Shown one piece after another: positions 1 to 7,486 of a stretch of DNA of 32,314 nucleotides. A model generated the notes under the pieces. That model saw only the letters and a program-made list of their open reading frames with translations, had not been told where the DNA came from and searched no databases. The position numbers and the translations under genes are program-made. Every line of letters begins with the position of its first letter. Position 1 is the first letter of the stretch. The stretch is taken from NCBI GenBank assembly GCA_964480945.1, contig CAYZRX010000039.1, forward strand, positions 1 through 32,314, in the 5' to 3' direction. Source of the stretch: VGWB01 sp964480945 (GTDB lineage: Bacteria > Bacteroidota > Ignavibacteria > UBA10030).

Positions 1-344
1 CGATGGAAGATATTGTGGAGGAGATTGTGGGGGAAATCCATGATGAGTACGACGAGGTGAGCAAATCGATCGAACCCGCAAAGGATGGATCGATCGTCGC
101 TGACGGGCGCACAAGTGTGCCGGACTTCAATGAGCAGTTCGGCGCGTCGATCCCCGAGTCAGCAGACTATGAAACGCTCGCAGGTTTTCTGCAGAAAACC
201 ACGGGCAGGCTTCCGGTGGTGAACGAGGAGATCCCGTACAACAACTTTGTGTTTACGATCTTGTCCAAAACCGCCCGACGGATCCGCCAGGTCAGAGTGA
301 CCCGGAAGCCTCTTCCCATAGAAACGGATCAATCGGGCTCGTGA
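1..344 (+). CDS. CorC/HlyC-type CBS-domain membrane protein, C-terminal part (5' truncated by window)
   Basis: This is the last 113 codons of a gene that begins before the window; the reading frame is open from the first bases. The opening residues (MEDIVEEIVGEIHDEYD) match the end of the second CBS domain in the CorC/HlyC/CNNM family. The rest, with DFNEQFG near residue 42 and GFLQKTTGRLP near residue 61, matches the small CorC_HlyC C-terminal domain. Members are membrane proteins with an N-terminal DUF21 transmembrane part and are linked to Mg2+/Co2+ efflux or called hemolysin-like; that part is not visible here. The stop codon overlaps the GTG start of trpC by four bases (GTGA), so the two are probably co-transcribed although unrelated in function. 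The family call is firm, the transported ion is unknown. Confidence 0.8.
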   Translation, partial: MEDIVEEIVGEIHDEYDEVSKSIEPAKDGSIVADGRTSVPDFNEQFGASIPESADYETLAGFLQKTTGRLPVVNEEIPYNNFVFTILSKTARRIRQVRVTRKPLPIETDQSGS

Positions 345-1117
345 GCATTCTTGAGACGATACTGGACCAGAAGCGGAGGGAGGTGGACGAGGCGAGCCGT
401 GCTGTTCCGGTGGAGCAGCTGAAGGATGAGGTCCGGAATGCGGTGGGGACGCGTCCGTTCGTTCGGGCGGTGCAGGTCGACGGGATTTCCATCATCGGCG
501 AAATCAAGAAAGCTTCTCCGTCGCGTGGCGTACTCGTCGACGATTTCGACCACGTCTGGCTGGCGAGGGAGTGCGAACGAGGCGGTGCCCGTGCGCTCTC
601 GGTTCTCACCGACCGCTGTTTCTTTCAGGGAGAGAGCCGGTTCATCCGGGAGGTCAAAGAAGCAGTGGCGCTTCCGGTACTGAGAAAAGATTTCATCATA
701 GATGAATATCAAGTGTTTGAGTCGAGGGCGATGGGCGCTGACGCGATCCTTCTGATCGCAAAGGCGTTGACACCTGATCGCCTGAAGTCCCTGTTCCAGT
801 CTGCCCGATCGCTCGACCTGGCCGTTCTTCTCGAGACGCATTCAGCAGCGGAAGTTGCGCTCGCAAATTCCATCGGTGCCAATCTCATCGGGGTCAACAA
901 CCGGGATTTGACAACATTTGAAGTCTCGCTGAGTCGATCGCTTGAGCTCGGTCCGCTGATTCGTCCAGGCGCAGTCGCGGTGAGCGAGAGCGGGATTCGC
1001 TCGGCATCCGATGTTCGGGCGCTTCGTGAGGCGGGGTTTCAGGCTGTGCTGGTAGGCGAAAGCATCGTTACGGACAGAAATCCTTCTGACGCTATTCGGA
1101 GACTGACCGGCAACTAA
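341..1117 (+). CDS. trpC: Indole-3-glycerol-phosphate synthase
   Basis: Cytoplasmic TIM-barrel enzyme of tryptophan synthesis that converts carboxyphenylamino-deoxyribulose-5-phosphate to indole-3-glycerol phosphate. It has 258 residues, the normal monofunctional length. Family motifs are in order: GEIKKASPS at 53-61 with the substrate-binding Glu54 and Lys56, RKDFIID around 115-121 with the catalytic Lys116, LLETH, GVNNRDL and SESGI near the C-terminus. The start is GTG at 341, overlapping the upstream stop as GTGA. No strong Shine-Dalgarno is visible, which fits translational coupling. trpF begins one base after the stop. The gene is not fused to trpF, unlike in enteric bacteria. Confidence 0.97.
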   Translation: MSILETILDQKRREVDEASRAVPVEQLKDEVRNAVGTRPFVRAVQVDGISIIGEIKKASPSRGVLVDDFDHVWLARECERGGARALSVLTDRCFFQGESRFIREVKEAVALPVLRKDFIIDEYQVFESRAMGADAILLIAKALTPDRLKSLFQSARSLDLAVLLETHSAAEVALANSIGANLIGVNNRDLTTFEVSLSRSLELGPLIRPGAVAVSESGIRSASDVRALREAGFQAVLVGESIVTDRNPSDAIRRLTGN

Positions 1118-1118
1118 G

Positions 1119-1769
1119 ATGCAGCAGGATCTTTTTGTCAAAATATGCGGGATCACGAACGCTGAGGACGCGCTCCACGCCGTCCGGTGCGGGGCCGATG
1201 CGGTAGGGTTTATTTTCCACGAGGAAAGCCCGCGCTTCATTTCTCACCCAAAGGCCGTTGCGATCGTGGAGCAGCTCCCGGACCACGTCTCGAAAATCGG
1301 GGTGTTCGTCAATGCGGACCGCAAGTTCATTCACGACGTCATCAGTCGGGTGACCTTGAGCGCCGTCCAGCTGTACGGCAGCGAGGGGCCCGACGACTTG
1401 GTGAATTACGAGACCAGCGTCATCAAGGCGTTCCGCGTAGCGCCCGATTTCGACGTCGAGGTGATGCGCAATTATATTGTCGACGCCTTCCTGTTGGACA
1501 CCTACAAGGGGGGATCCTTCGGCGGCACCGGACGTACATTCGATTGGAACCTCGCCCTGAAAGCGAAGGAGTATGGCCGCATCATCCTCTCAGGCGGTCT
1601 CACTCCCGAAAATGTCGAAGAGGCCGTACGCTTCGTCCAGCCGTATGGCGTCGACGTCAGCAGCGGCGTGGAACAGGAGCCGGGGAAGAAGGACCCCGCC
1701 AAGGTTCGTGAGTTCATTATTCGGGCGAAGAGCATCCCTCTTTCCTATCACGACAATGAAGACGAATAA
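1119..1769 (+). CDS. trpF: Phosphoribosylanthranilate isomerase
   Basis: Catalyses the Amadori rearrangement of N-(5'-phosphoribosyl)anthranilate, the step before TrpC. The product has 216 residues. The N-terminal KICGIT motif carries the catalytic cysteine (Cys10). The second catalytic residue is Asp127 in FLLDTYKGGSFGGTG, and the C-terminal half keeps the phosphate-binding ILSGGL and GVDVSSGVE motifs. The ATG lies one base after the trpC stop, and the 3' end overlaps the likely trpB start by 14 bases, so trpC-trpF-trpB form one coupled unit. Confidence 0.96.
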   Translation: MQQDLFVKICGITNAEDALHAVRCGADAVGFIFHEESPRFISHPKAVAIVEQLPDHVSKIGVFVNADRKFIHDVISRVTLSAVQLYGSEGPDDLVNYETSVIKAFRVAPDFDVEVMRNYIVDAFLLDTYKGGSFGGTGRTFDWNLALKAKEYGRIILSGGLTPENVEEAVRFVQPYGVDVSSGVEQEPGKKDPAKVREFIIRAKSIPLSYHDNEDE

Positions 1770-2967
1770 CAGGTACATCGGTACGATGCCGGATGAGCGC
1801 GGCCATTTCGGAGTCTACGGCGGCCGCTACATTCCGGAGACTCTCATGCCGGCTGCGGAGGAGCTCACGCGACAGTATCTTGCTCTGAAAAATGATCCCA
1901 ATTATCGGAAGGAGCTCTCTTACTATCTCAAATCCTTCGTGGGCCGTCCGACTCCGTTGTTCTATGCGGAACGATTGACGGAAGAGTTTGCGGGACCGAA
2001 GATCTATCTCAAGCGCGAAGATCTGTGTCATACCGGGGCGCACAAGATCAACAACACCGTCGGGCAGATCTTGATCGCCCGCCGGATGGGGAAGAAGCGG
2101 ATCATCGCCGAAACCGGCGCCGGCCAACACGGCGTGGCGGTGGCGACTGTTTGCGCGAGGTTCGGCCTGGAATGCGTGGTCTATATGGGTGAGGAGGATA
2201 TCGAACGGCAAGCTCCGAACGTCGCGAGGATGAAGCTGCTTGGCGCGGACGTCCGCGTGGTCAAGAGCGGCAGCCGAACGTTGAAGGACGCTACAAGCGA
2301 AGCGATCCGCGATTGGGTGACAAACGTAGAATCCACGTTCTACATCATTGGCTCCGTCGTCGGGATGCATCCCTATCCGATGATGGTCCGGGACTTTCAG
2401 AGCGTGATCGGAGTGGAAACGCGAGAGCAGATTCTTGAGGTTGAGGGCCGATTACCGAATGCCATCATCGCCTGCGTCGGCGGGGGTAGCAATGCGTTGG
2501 GCATTTTCTATCCCTTCCTGGACGACACGGACAAGGTGAAGTTGATTGGGGTGGAGGCAGCGGGACTCGGCATCTCTACTGGAAAACACGCAGCGCCGCT
2601 GGCAGCGGGCACTCCCGGTGTTCTGCACGGCGCGATGCAGTACCTGCTGCAAGATGCGAACGGCCAGGTGCAGATCGCGCACTCCATCTCCGCCGGGCTG
2701 GATTATCCCGGCGTGGGCCCAGAGCATTCGTATCTCAAAGACAAAGGATTAGTACGCTACGCTTCTATTACGGATGATGAGGCACTGGAGGGTTTTCAGA
2801 CGCTGACCCGGCTGGAAGGGATCATCCCCGCACTCGAGAGTGCTCACGCCATCGCCTATGCCGCGAAAGCGGCGCCCGATATGGCAAAGGACGATCTCGT
2901 CGTCATCAATCTCTCCGGACGAGGGGACAAAGATCTTTCGACTGCCATGAAAGCTCTTCGGATGTAG
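1756..2967 (+). CDS. trpB: Tryptophan synthase beta chain
   Basis: PLP enzyme that joins indole and serine to make tryptophan. From ATG 1756 the product has 403 residues, the usual length for TrpB1. KREDLCHTGAHKINN at 87-100 holds the PLP lysine (Lys97). AETGAGQHG holds the catalytic glutamate (Glu119), and GGGSNA at 242-247 binds the PLP phosphate. The frame is open back to 1573, but that extension lies inside trpF and has no family similarity. ATG 1756 gives a natural N-terminus; ATG 1786 (MPDERGHFG) is the alternative. Nothing resembling trpA follows: the next gene converges from the other strand three bases away. TrpA must be encoded elsewhere or be absent. Confidence 0.97.
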   Translation: MKTNNRYIGTMPDERGHFGVYGGRYIPETLMPAAEELTRQYLALKNDPNYRKELSYYLKSFVGRPTPLFYAERLTEEFAGPKIYLKREDLCHTGAHKINNTVGQILIARRMGKKRIIAETGAGQHGVAVATVCARFGLECVVYMGEEDIERQAPNVARMKLLGADVRVVKSGSRTLKDATSEAIRDWVTNVESTFYIIGSVVGMHPYPMMVRDFQSVIGVETREQILEVEGRLPNAIIACVGGGSNALGIFYPFLDDTDKVKLIGVEAAGLGISTGKHAAPLAAGTPGVLHGAMQYLLQDANGQVQIAHSISAGLDYPGVGPEHSYLKDKGLVRYASITDDEALEGFQTLTRLEGIIPALESAHAIAYAAKAAPDMAKDDLVVINLSGRGDKDLSTAMKALRM

Positions 2968-2970
2968 AGT

Positions 2971-4098
2971 TCACCGGACTCCCGCCGCTTCTTCAAGCAC
3001 TTTCAGCGTCTCTTCGGCCGTCTTCCTCGCACTGAATCGTCCAGCCTGCGCGAAGCCCTTCTTCCTCATCTCTTCCCTCAACGGCGAATCACTCAAGAGC
3101 TTCTCGAGCTCCTTTGTCATCTGGCCGACATCGTGCGGATCGACCATGATTGCAGCGTCCCCGACCACTTCAGGGAACGAGGAAGTGTTCGAGCAGAGGA
3201 CGGGCACGCCACAGGACATCGCCTCCAGCGGAGGGAAGCCGAACCCCTCGTAGATCGACGGGTAAACGAAAAGTGTCGCGAGCTGATAGAGCGAAGGCAA
3301 GTCGTGGCGGTCGACGTATCCGATGAACCTGACCTTGTCGCCAAGCTCGAGCCGGGCGATTTCCGTCTTGATCGACTCGACGAACCAACCCGGCTTTCCC
3401 GCGATGACAAGCGTATACTGGTTCCTGAGCCATTCCGGGAGGAGAGCGAATGCTCTAGCAAGATGCGCGACGTTCTTCCGTGGCTCCACGGTCCCCACAT
3501 AGAGAACGATCTTCTCAGGGAGACCGTAGGCGCTGCGCACCCTATCCAATTCCTTCATGTCGTCCGCCGGTCGATAGTCGTCATCGATCGAGTGATAGAT
3601 TACAGTTGTTTTAGCCGAGGCTGAAGGATAGAGGCGGAGGAAGTCCGTTTTCGTCGCCTCGGATCCTGTAATGATTTTGTCTGCAACCTTCGCAGCGTTC
3701 GACACAAAGATCTTCTGCCAGAGCCGCATTTTTGGCGTGAACGTCTCGGGATAGAGCAGGCCAATGAGATCATGGATCGCCGCAACCAATCGGAGATTGG
3801 AGGGAGGGAGAAGGGGAAGTGCGTATGCGGGAGAAAAAAAAAGGTCGATATTGTTCCTCGCAGCAAACCGCGGCATCAGGACATTCTCCCAGACGCGGTT
3901 CAATCCCGCTCGATTGTAGCCCTTGATCAGAAGCGTCGTGAGGTTGGGAGCCTGCAGATCGTCGATCGGTTCGACCAGAAAGAGGAAGTAGTGATTTCGT
4001 CGGTCGATGCTGAGAAGGGAGCGGACGATTCGTTCCGCGTAGACGCCAACCCCCGTCTTGTCCCCCACAATTGTTCTACCATCGATGGCAATTCGCAT
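2971..4098 (-). CDS. Glycosyltransferase family 4 (GT-B fold)
   Basis: Cytoplasmic or membrane-associated retaining sugar transferase of 375 residues, probably acting on a lipid-linked glycan. The N-terminal Rossmann half starts MRIAIDGRTIVGDKTGVGVY, with the glycine-rich acceptor-side loop. The C-terminal nucleotide-sugar half has VLYVGTVEPRKN, then YEGFGFPPLEAM containing the GT4 E-x7-E motif, then GVPVLCSN and PEVVGDAA. The gene starts 11 bases after the flippase stop, so the two form one leftward operon. It is distantly similar to the GT at 5773-6891. The donor sugar cannot be read from sequence. Confidence 0.92.
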   Translation of the reverse strand: MRIAIDGRTIVGDKTGVGVYAERIVRSLLSIDRRNHYFLFLVEPIDDLQAPNLTTLLIKGYNRAGLNRVWENVLMPRFAARNNIDLFFSPAYALPLLPPSNLRLVAAIHDLIGLLYPETFTPKMRLWQKIFVSNAAKVADKIITGSEATKTDFLRLYPSASAKTTVIYHSIDDDYRPADDMKELDRVRSAYGLPEKIVLYVGTVEPRKNVAHLARAFALLPEWLRNQYTLVIAGKPGWFVESIKTEIARLELGDKVRFIGYVDRHDLPSLYQLATLFVYPSIYEGFGFPPLEAMSCGVPVLCSNTSSFPEVVGDAAIMVDPHDVGQMTKELEKLLSDSPLREEMRKKGFAQAGRFSARKTAEETLKVLEEAAGVR

Positions 4099-4109
4099 GG
4101 AGCTTTTCC

Positions 4110-5630
4110 CTAGGTGCCAGAAGGATTCGAGCGGACAGCTGAAATGAGCTGTCTGATCTCGTCGATGCTTAAGGCCCTGAGCAACAAGAGCGATGCCAGG
4201 TAGATGAGAACGCTCAGCGCGAGCAAGAGGAGGACATGCAGATCCGGCTTGAAGAACAAGAACGCGCTCATTACGAGAGCGGCAAGAACGATCCTCATGA
4301 GAGCCCCAAGTTTCACGAACGAGCCGATCTCACGCTTCATCCTGACGACGAGAAAACTAAACCCCAGAAGCTCGGTCGCGACGGTCGTGACGGACGCTCC
4401 GATCTGCGCGTAGTGCGGTATGACGATGAGGTTGGCACCCACGTTGAAAATGACATTGAGCGTAGTCACTCGGAGGACGAAGTGCTGTTGATCCATGGCT
4501 CCGAGGGAGTTGCCAAAGAGGTTCGTCAGGTAAACGATGGGGATGAACCAGACGAGGATCGACAAGCAGACGGCCGCGGGAGCGTAGGACGGCTCGAAGA
4601 GAAGGTGAATGATTTCGTTGGAGAGCAGAGTCGTCGCCACCGCGATGGGGAGGGCGATCATAATGAGGTGTGTTGCGCTCCGTTGGAGCACCCTGGCGAC
4701 ATCCTCCTTATGTGTGCGGAAGCTCTGGCTCACGAACGGAAACACGGCCCCGCTGACGGCCGCCGTGATCATGATGAGCGGGAGGATAAGGTTGTAGGCT
4801 GCCCGATAGATGCCCGCGGCGTCGTCCCCGATGAACTTGGCGACGAGCACGGTGTCGAAATTAAAGTAGATGGAGGTGAAGATGGTCGTGAGCGCAAACG
4901 GAAGGCCCCCCTTTAACATCATCAGCATATGCTCAAAGTCCCTCTCGAGCGTCGGTGCGGTGAACCGTGAGCGAACGACGAAGTAGGTGGCTGCCACTGA
5001 AATCAGGTTGACCACGCCAAGAATTGAGAGGAGCGACAGAAGGCCGGCATCATACCAGATCGACCCGACGATGACGAGGAACTCTGCCGCCCGGGCCAGG
5101 GAGAGAAGCCCCGCTTCGTACCCGACTTTGTTGAGTGCCCGAAGCAGCGACCCAAACGTCGTCCAGTATGTCCGCAGGAGGGTGACGAGTCCCGCCAGAG
5201 CGACAATATAGAAGCGCTCGCTTCCGAAGGAGTCCAGTATGCCGCCGGTGATGGAGATGGCAACGAAGACCAGGAAGGTCAGACCTCCCTTCAGTGCGAG
5301 GACAGCGCCGACCTGTTTAGGAAGGCGATCTTTCAAAACCCTCGGAACCTCGCGCATCAGATAGGTGTCCATTCCAAGATCGCACAAAGGGATGAACAGC
5401 GCCGTCAGCGCAAACGCGTAGTTGTAGGTACCGAAGAGTTGCGTGCCAAGGTAGTTCGCCAGGAGAATGAACGAGACGAATGCCAGAAGCTTTGTCAGGA
5501 CGTGGAATCCGAAAAGGAGGAGCGAGTTCCGAAGGACGGAGCGGCTGCCGATGCGATCCGGAAGAGAGGATGAAGCGATTGTTAGCGAGGGATCGTCCCG
5601 TGGATTCGCGTCAGTCGGTGCGGGAGCCAT
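4110..5630 (-). CDS. Oligosaccharide flippase / polysaccharide biosynthesis (Wzx-like, MOP superfamily)
   Basis: Integral membrane protein of 506 residues that would move lipid-linked glycan repeat units across the inner membrane. After a polar N-terminus it has about 12-14 hydrophobic helices. Near residues 36-75 is the Wzx/RfbX signature region LANYLGTQLFGTYNYAFALT, followed by LCDLGMDTYLMREV. The pairing with a GT4 enzyme supports export of surface polysaccharide or exopolysaccharide. No Shine-Dalgarno precedes ATG 5630. A two-codon reading frame (ATG-CAC-TGA) ends on this start codon, so re-initiation is possible. A strong promoter-like site lies at 5655-5683. Confidence 0.9.
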   Translation of the reverse strand: MAPAPTDANPRDDPSLTIASSSLPDRIGSRSVLRNSLLLFGFHVLTKLLAFVSFILLANYLGTQLFGTYNYAFALTALFIPLCDLGMDTYLMREVPRVLKDRLPKQVGAVLALKGGLTFLVFVAISITGGILDSFGSERFYIVALAGLVTLLRTYWTTFGSLLRALNKVGYEAGLLSLARAAEFLVIVGSIWYDAGLLSLLSILGVVNLISVAATYFVVRSRFTAPTLERDFEHMLMMLKGGLPFALTTIFTSIYFNFDTVLVAKFIGDDAAGIYRAAYNLILPLIMITAAVSGAVFPFVSQSFRTHKEDVARVLQRSATHLIMIALPIAVATTLLSNEIIHLLFEPSYAPAAVCLSILVWFIPIVYLTNLFGNSLGAMDQQHFVLRVTTLNVIFNVGANLIVIPHYAQIGASVTTVATELLGFSFLVVRMKREIGSFVKLGALMRIVLAALVMSAFLFFKPDLHVLLLLALSVLIYLASLLLLRALSIDEIRQLISAVRSNPSGT

Positions 5631-5654
5631 CAGTGCATTGGTTGTTTGCGCTCC

Positions 5655-5683
5655 ATAATACCTAAAAACGGGCGCTTAGTCAA
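5655..5683 (-). promoter_or_regulatory. Sigma70-like promoter for the flippase-GT operon
   Basis: Read on the minus strand, TTGACT (5683-5678) and TATTAT (5660-5655) are separated by exactly 17 bases, matching five of six bases at each consensus hexamer. Transcription would start near 5648, leaving a leader of roughly 18 bases before ATG 5630. This is inferred by eye. Confidence 0.6.
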
Positions 5684-5692
5684 GGTTGTGTC

Positions 5693-5721
5693 TTGAGTTT
5701 CGGCCTTTGGGTGGTTATATT
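5693..5721 (+). promoter_or_regulatory. Sigma70-like promoter for the GT-nadD-glgB operon
   Basis: TTGAGT (5693-5698) and TATATT (5716-5721) are 17 bases apart on the plus strand. The start of transcription would fall near 5728, about 45 bases before ATG 5773. Its -35 element lies 9 bases from the -35 of the leftward promoter, so the two are back to back. Confidence 0.5.
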
Positions 5722-5772
5722 GGTTTCACTCGCAGGTTGTCTGCGAGCGACCGGAAATGAGCTCCGCACTGC

Positions 5773-6891
5773 ATGGCTCACATCGCAATTGACGGACGTA
5801 AATACTTTGATTTTGGCATCGGGACGTATGTGCAGAATCTCGCGGCGGGGATTTCGAGAGCGAACTCACCGCACGACTACACACTCCTCGTCGCTGCCGA
5901 GGATCGGGCTCGAATCGAACCTTTTCCGCGATGGCGGACATACGCCACGAACCTCAAAAAGTACTCGCTCGGGGAGATGGTTCTCCTGGGCCGCGAGACA
6001 AGAAAAGCCGGAGCGGATCTTCTGCACGTTCCTCACTACACATTGCCGCTCGGTCTCAGAGGGAGGTCCGTTGTCACAATCCACGATCTCATTCATGTAG
6101 CGTTTCCTCAGTATTTCACGGTCGCCCAACGCACTTACGCAGGGGCCGTCCTGCGACACGCGGTACGTGACGCGGGCGCTCTCATCACCGGCTCCCATCA
6201 AGCGAAGAGAGACATCGTCAGTTTGTTCCGGATTGACGAGCGCCGGGTTCACGTGATCTACCATGGCATTCAAGCGCACTTCAAGAAACTTGAAGATCGC
6301 GGACAGCTTCAAGGATTCCGCGACCGGTTTGGGTTGAAACGCCCCTTCATCCTCTATGTCGGCAACATCAAGCAACATAAGAACATACCGGCTCTTCTGA
6401 GAGCGTTCAAAAAGTCGCTGCCGACTCAGAAAGATCTCGATCTGGTGTTTGTTGGGGAGTTGTTGAACGGCAATAAGGGACTCTCGACCCTTGTCGACGA
6501 GCTTGGGATACGGTCGAAGGTGCGAGACTTGGGAAGGCTGTCGGCGGATGACCTTGTCTGCGCGTATAACGGTGCCGAGGCCGTCGTTCTCCCCTCACTG
6601 TACGAAGGGTTCGGGTTCACAGTTGTAGAGGCGATGGCGTGCGGGACTCCGACCGTTGTTTCAAATCGCGGCTCGCTGCCCGAAGTCGTTGGTGACGCGG
6701 CTCTCGTTTTCGATCCATCCGAGCCCGGTGCACTTGGTTCTGCCCTTCAGGCTGTGCTGACTGACCGAGGTCTGAGAGAATCACTGATCGCCAACGGTCG
6801 AAGAAACATCCAGCGATTTTCCTGGGACGCTGCAGCCAGAGAAACCATAAAAGTCTATGAATCAGTTCTAAGCGAATTTCCAAGTCCGTGA
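5773..6891 (+). CDS. Glycosyltransferase family 4 (GT-B fold)
   Basis: A 372-residue retaining glycosyltransferase. The N-terminus MAHIAIDGRKYFDFGIGTYV carries the glycine loop, and TIHDLIHV sits near residue 103. The C-terminal domain has ILYVGNIKQHKNIPALLRAF, then YEGFGFTVVEAM (E-x7-E), GTPTVVSN and PEVVGDAA. The stop overlaps the GTG start of nadD by four bases. Its partner genes here are nadD and glgB rather than the flippase, yet it shares a divergent promoter region with the flippase operon. It may act on cell-surface glycan or on storage-glycan metabolism; acceptor and donor are unknown. Confidence 0.92.
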   Translation: MAHIAIDGRKYFDFGIGTYVQNLAAGISRANSPHDYTLLVAAEDRARIEPFPRWRTYATNLKKYSLGEMVLLGRETRKAGADLLHVPHYTLPLGLRGRSVVTIHDLIHVAFPQYFTVAQRTYAGAVLRHAVRDAGALITGSHQAKRDIVSLFRIDERRVHVIYHGIQAHFKKLEDRGQLQGFRDRFGLKRPFILYVGNIKQHKNIPALLRAFKKSLPTQKDLDLVFVGELLNGNKGLSTLVDELGIRSKVRDLGRLSADDLVCAYNGAEAVVLPSLYEGFGFTVVEAMACGTPTVVSNRGSLPEVVGDAALVFDPSEPGALGSALQAVLTDRGLRESLIANGRRNIQRFSWDAAARETIKVYESVLSEFPSP

Positions 6892-7475
6892 AACGAATCG
6901 GCATCTTTGGCGGATCATTCGATCCTCCGCACATCGGCCATCTCATCATCGCCGAGCTTGCGCGGGAGCAACTGCTTCTCGATGAAGTGGTTTTCGTTCC
7001 GGCGTTCGTGCCTCCTCACAAGATGGGACGCTATGCATCAACGGCGCTGGACCGACTGACAATGACGAAGCTCGCAGCTCGCGGGAACACTTCCTTTCAC
7101 GTTTCCGACACTGAGATTCGAAGGAAGGGAGTTTCGTACACCGTTGATACCGTCAATGCGTTCAAGCGTCGTCATCGAACGGCGAAGCTCTTTTTGATCG
7201 TTGGAGGCGACAGCCTGTCGCAGTTCTGGTCCTGGAAGTCTCCCGGCGACATTCTCTCGAACGCTTCGTTGGCCGTGTACGGCCGACCAGGGTATGAGAA
7301 TCGCAAGGCAGGTCACCCCGCGGCGCGGATTCATCATCTTCAGGGCCCTCTTCTTCAGATTTCCTCCACCGAAATCAGAAGGCGAATAGCGGGCGGAAAA
7401 TCTATCCGATATCTGGTGACTGAACCTATTCGATCCTATATTGCGAAGCGCAAGCTTTATCGGCATCGGTCCTGA
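6888..7475 (+). CDS. nadD: Nicotinate-nucleotide adenylyltransferase
   Basis: Adenylates nicotinate mononucleotide to deamido-NAD in NAD synthesis. The product has 195 residues, normal for NadD. The N-terminus GIFGGSFDPPHIGH (5-18) holds the nucleotidyltransferase HxGH motif (His15, His18). The C-terminal LQISSTEIRRRI motif is the ISSTxIR adenylate-binding signature. The GTG start at 6888 overlaps the stop of the upstream GT (GTGA), indicating coupling. The glgB start follows 11 bases after the stop. No rsfS or obg neighbour is seen, which is a more usual setting for nadD. Confidence 0.95.
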   Translation: MKRIGIFGGSFDPPHIGHLIIAELAREQLLLDEVVFVPAFVPPHKMGRYASTALDRLTMTKLAARGNTSFHVSDTEIRRKGVSYTVDTVNAFKRRHRTAKLFLIVGGDSLSQFWSWKSPGDILSNASLAVYGRPGYENRKAGHPAARIHHLQGPLLQISSTEIRRRIAGGKSIRYLVTEPIRSYIAKRKLYRHRS

Positions 7476-7486
7476 CGAGCAGAAAA

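Noticed and set aside
1573..1755. A 61-residue N-terminal extension of TrpB
   Set aside because: It lies inside trpF, is low-complexity and unlike any TrpB; ATG 1756 gives the normal N-terminus.
4236..4916. A 226-codon acidic open frame on the plus strand
   Set aside because: It is antisense to the flippase; the charge bias follows from hydrophobic codons on the real strand.
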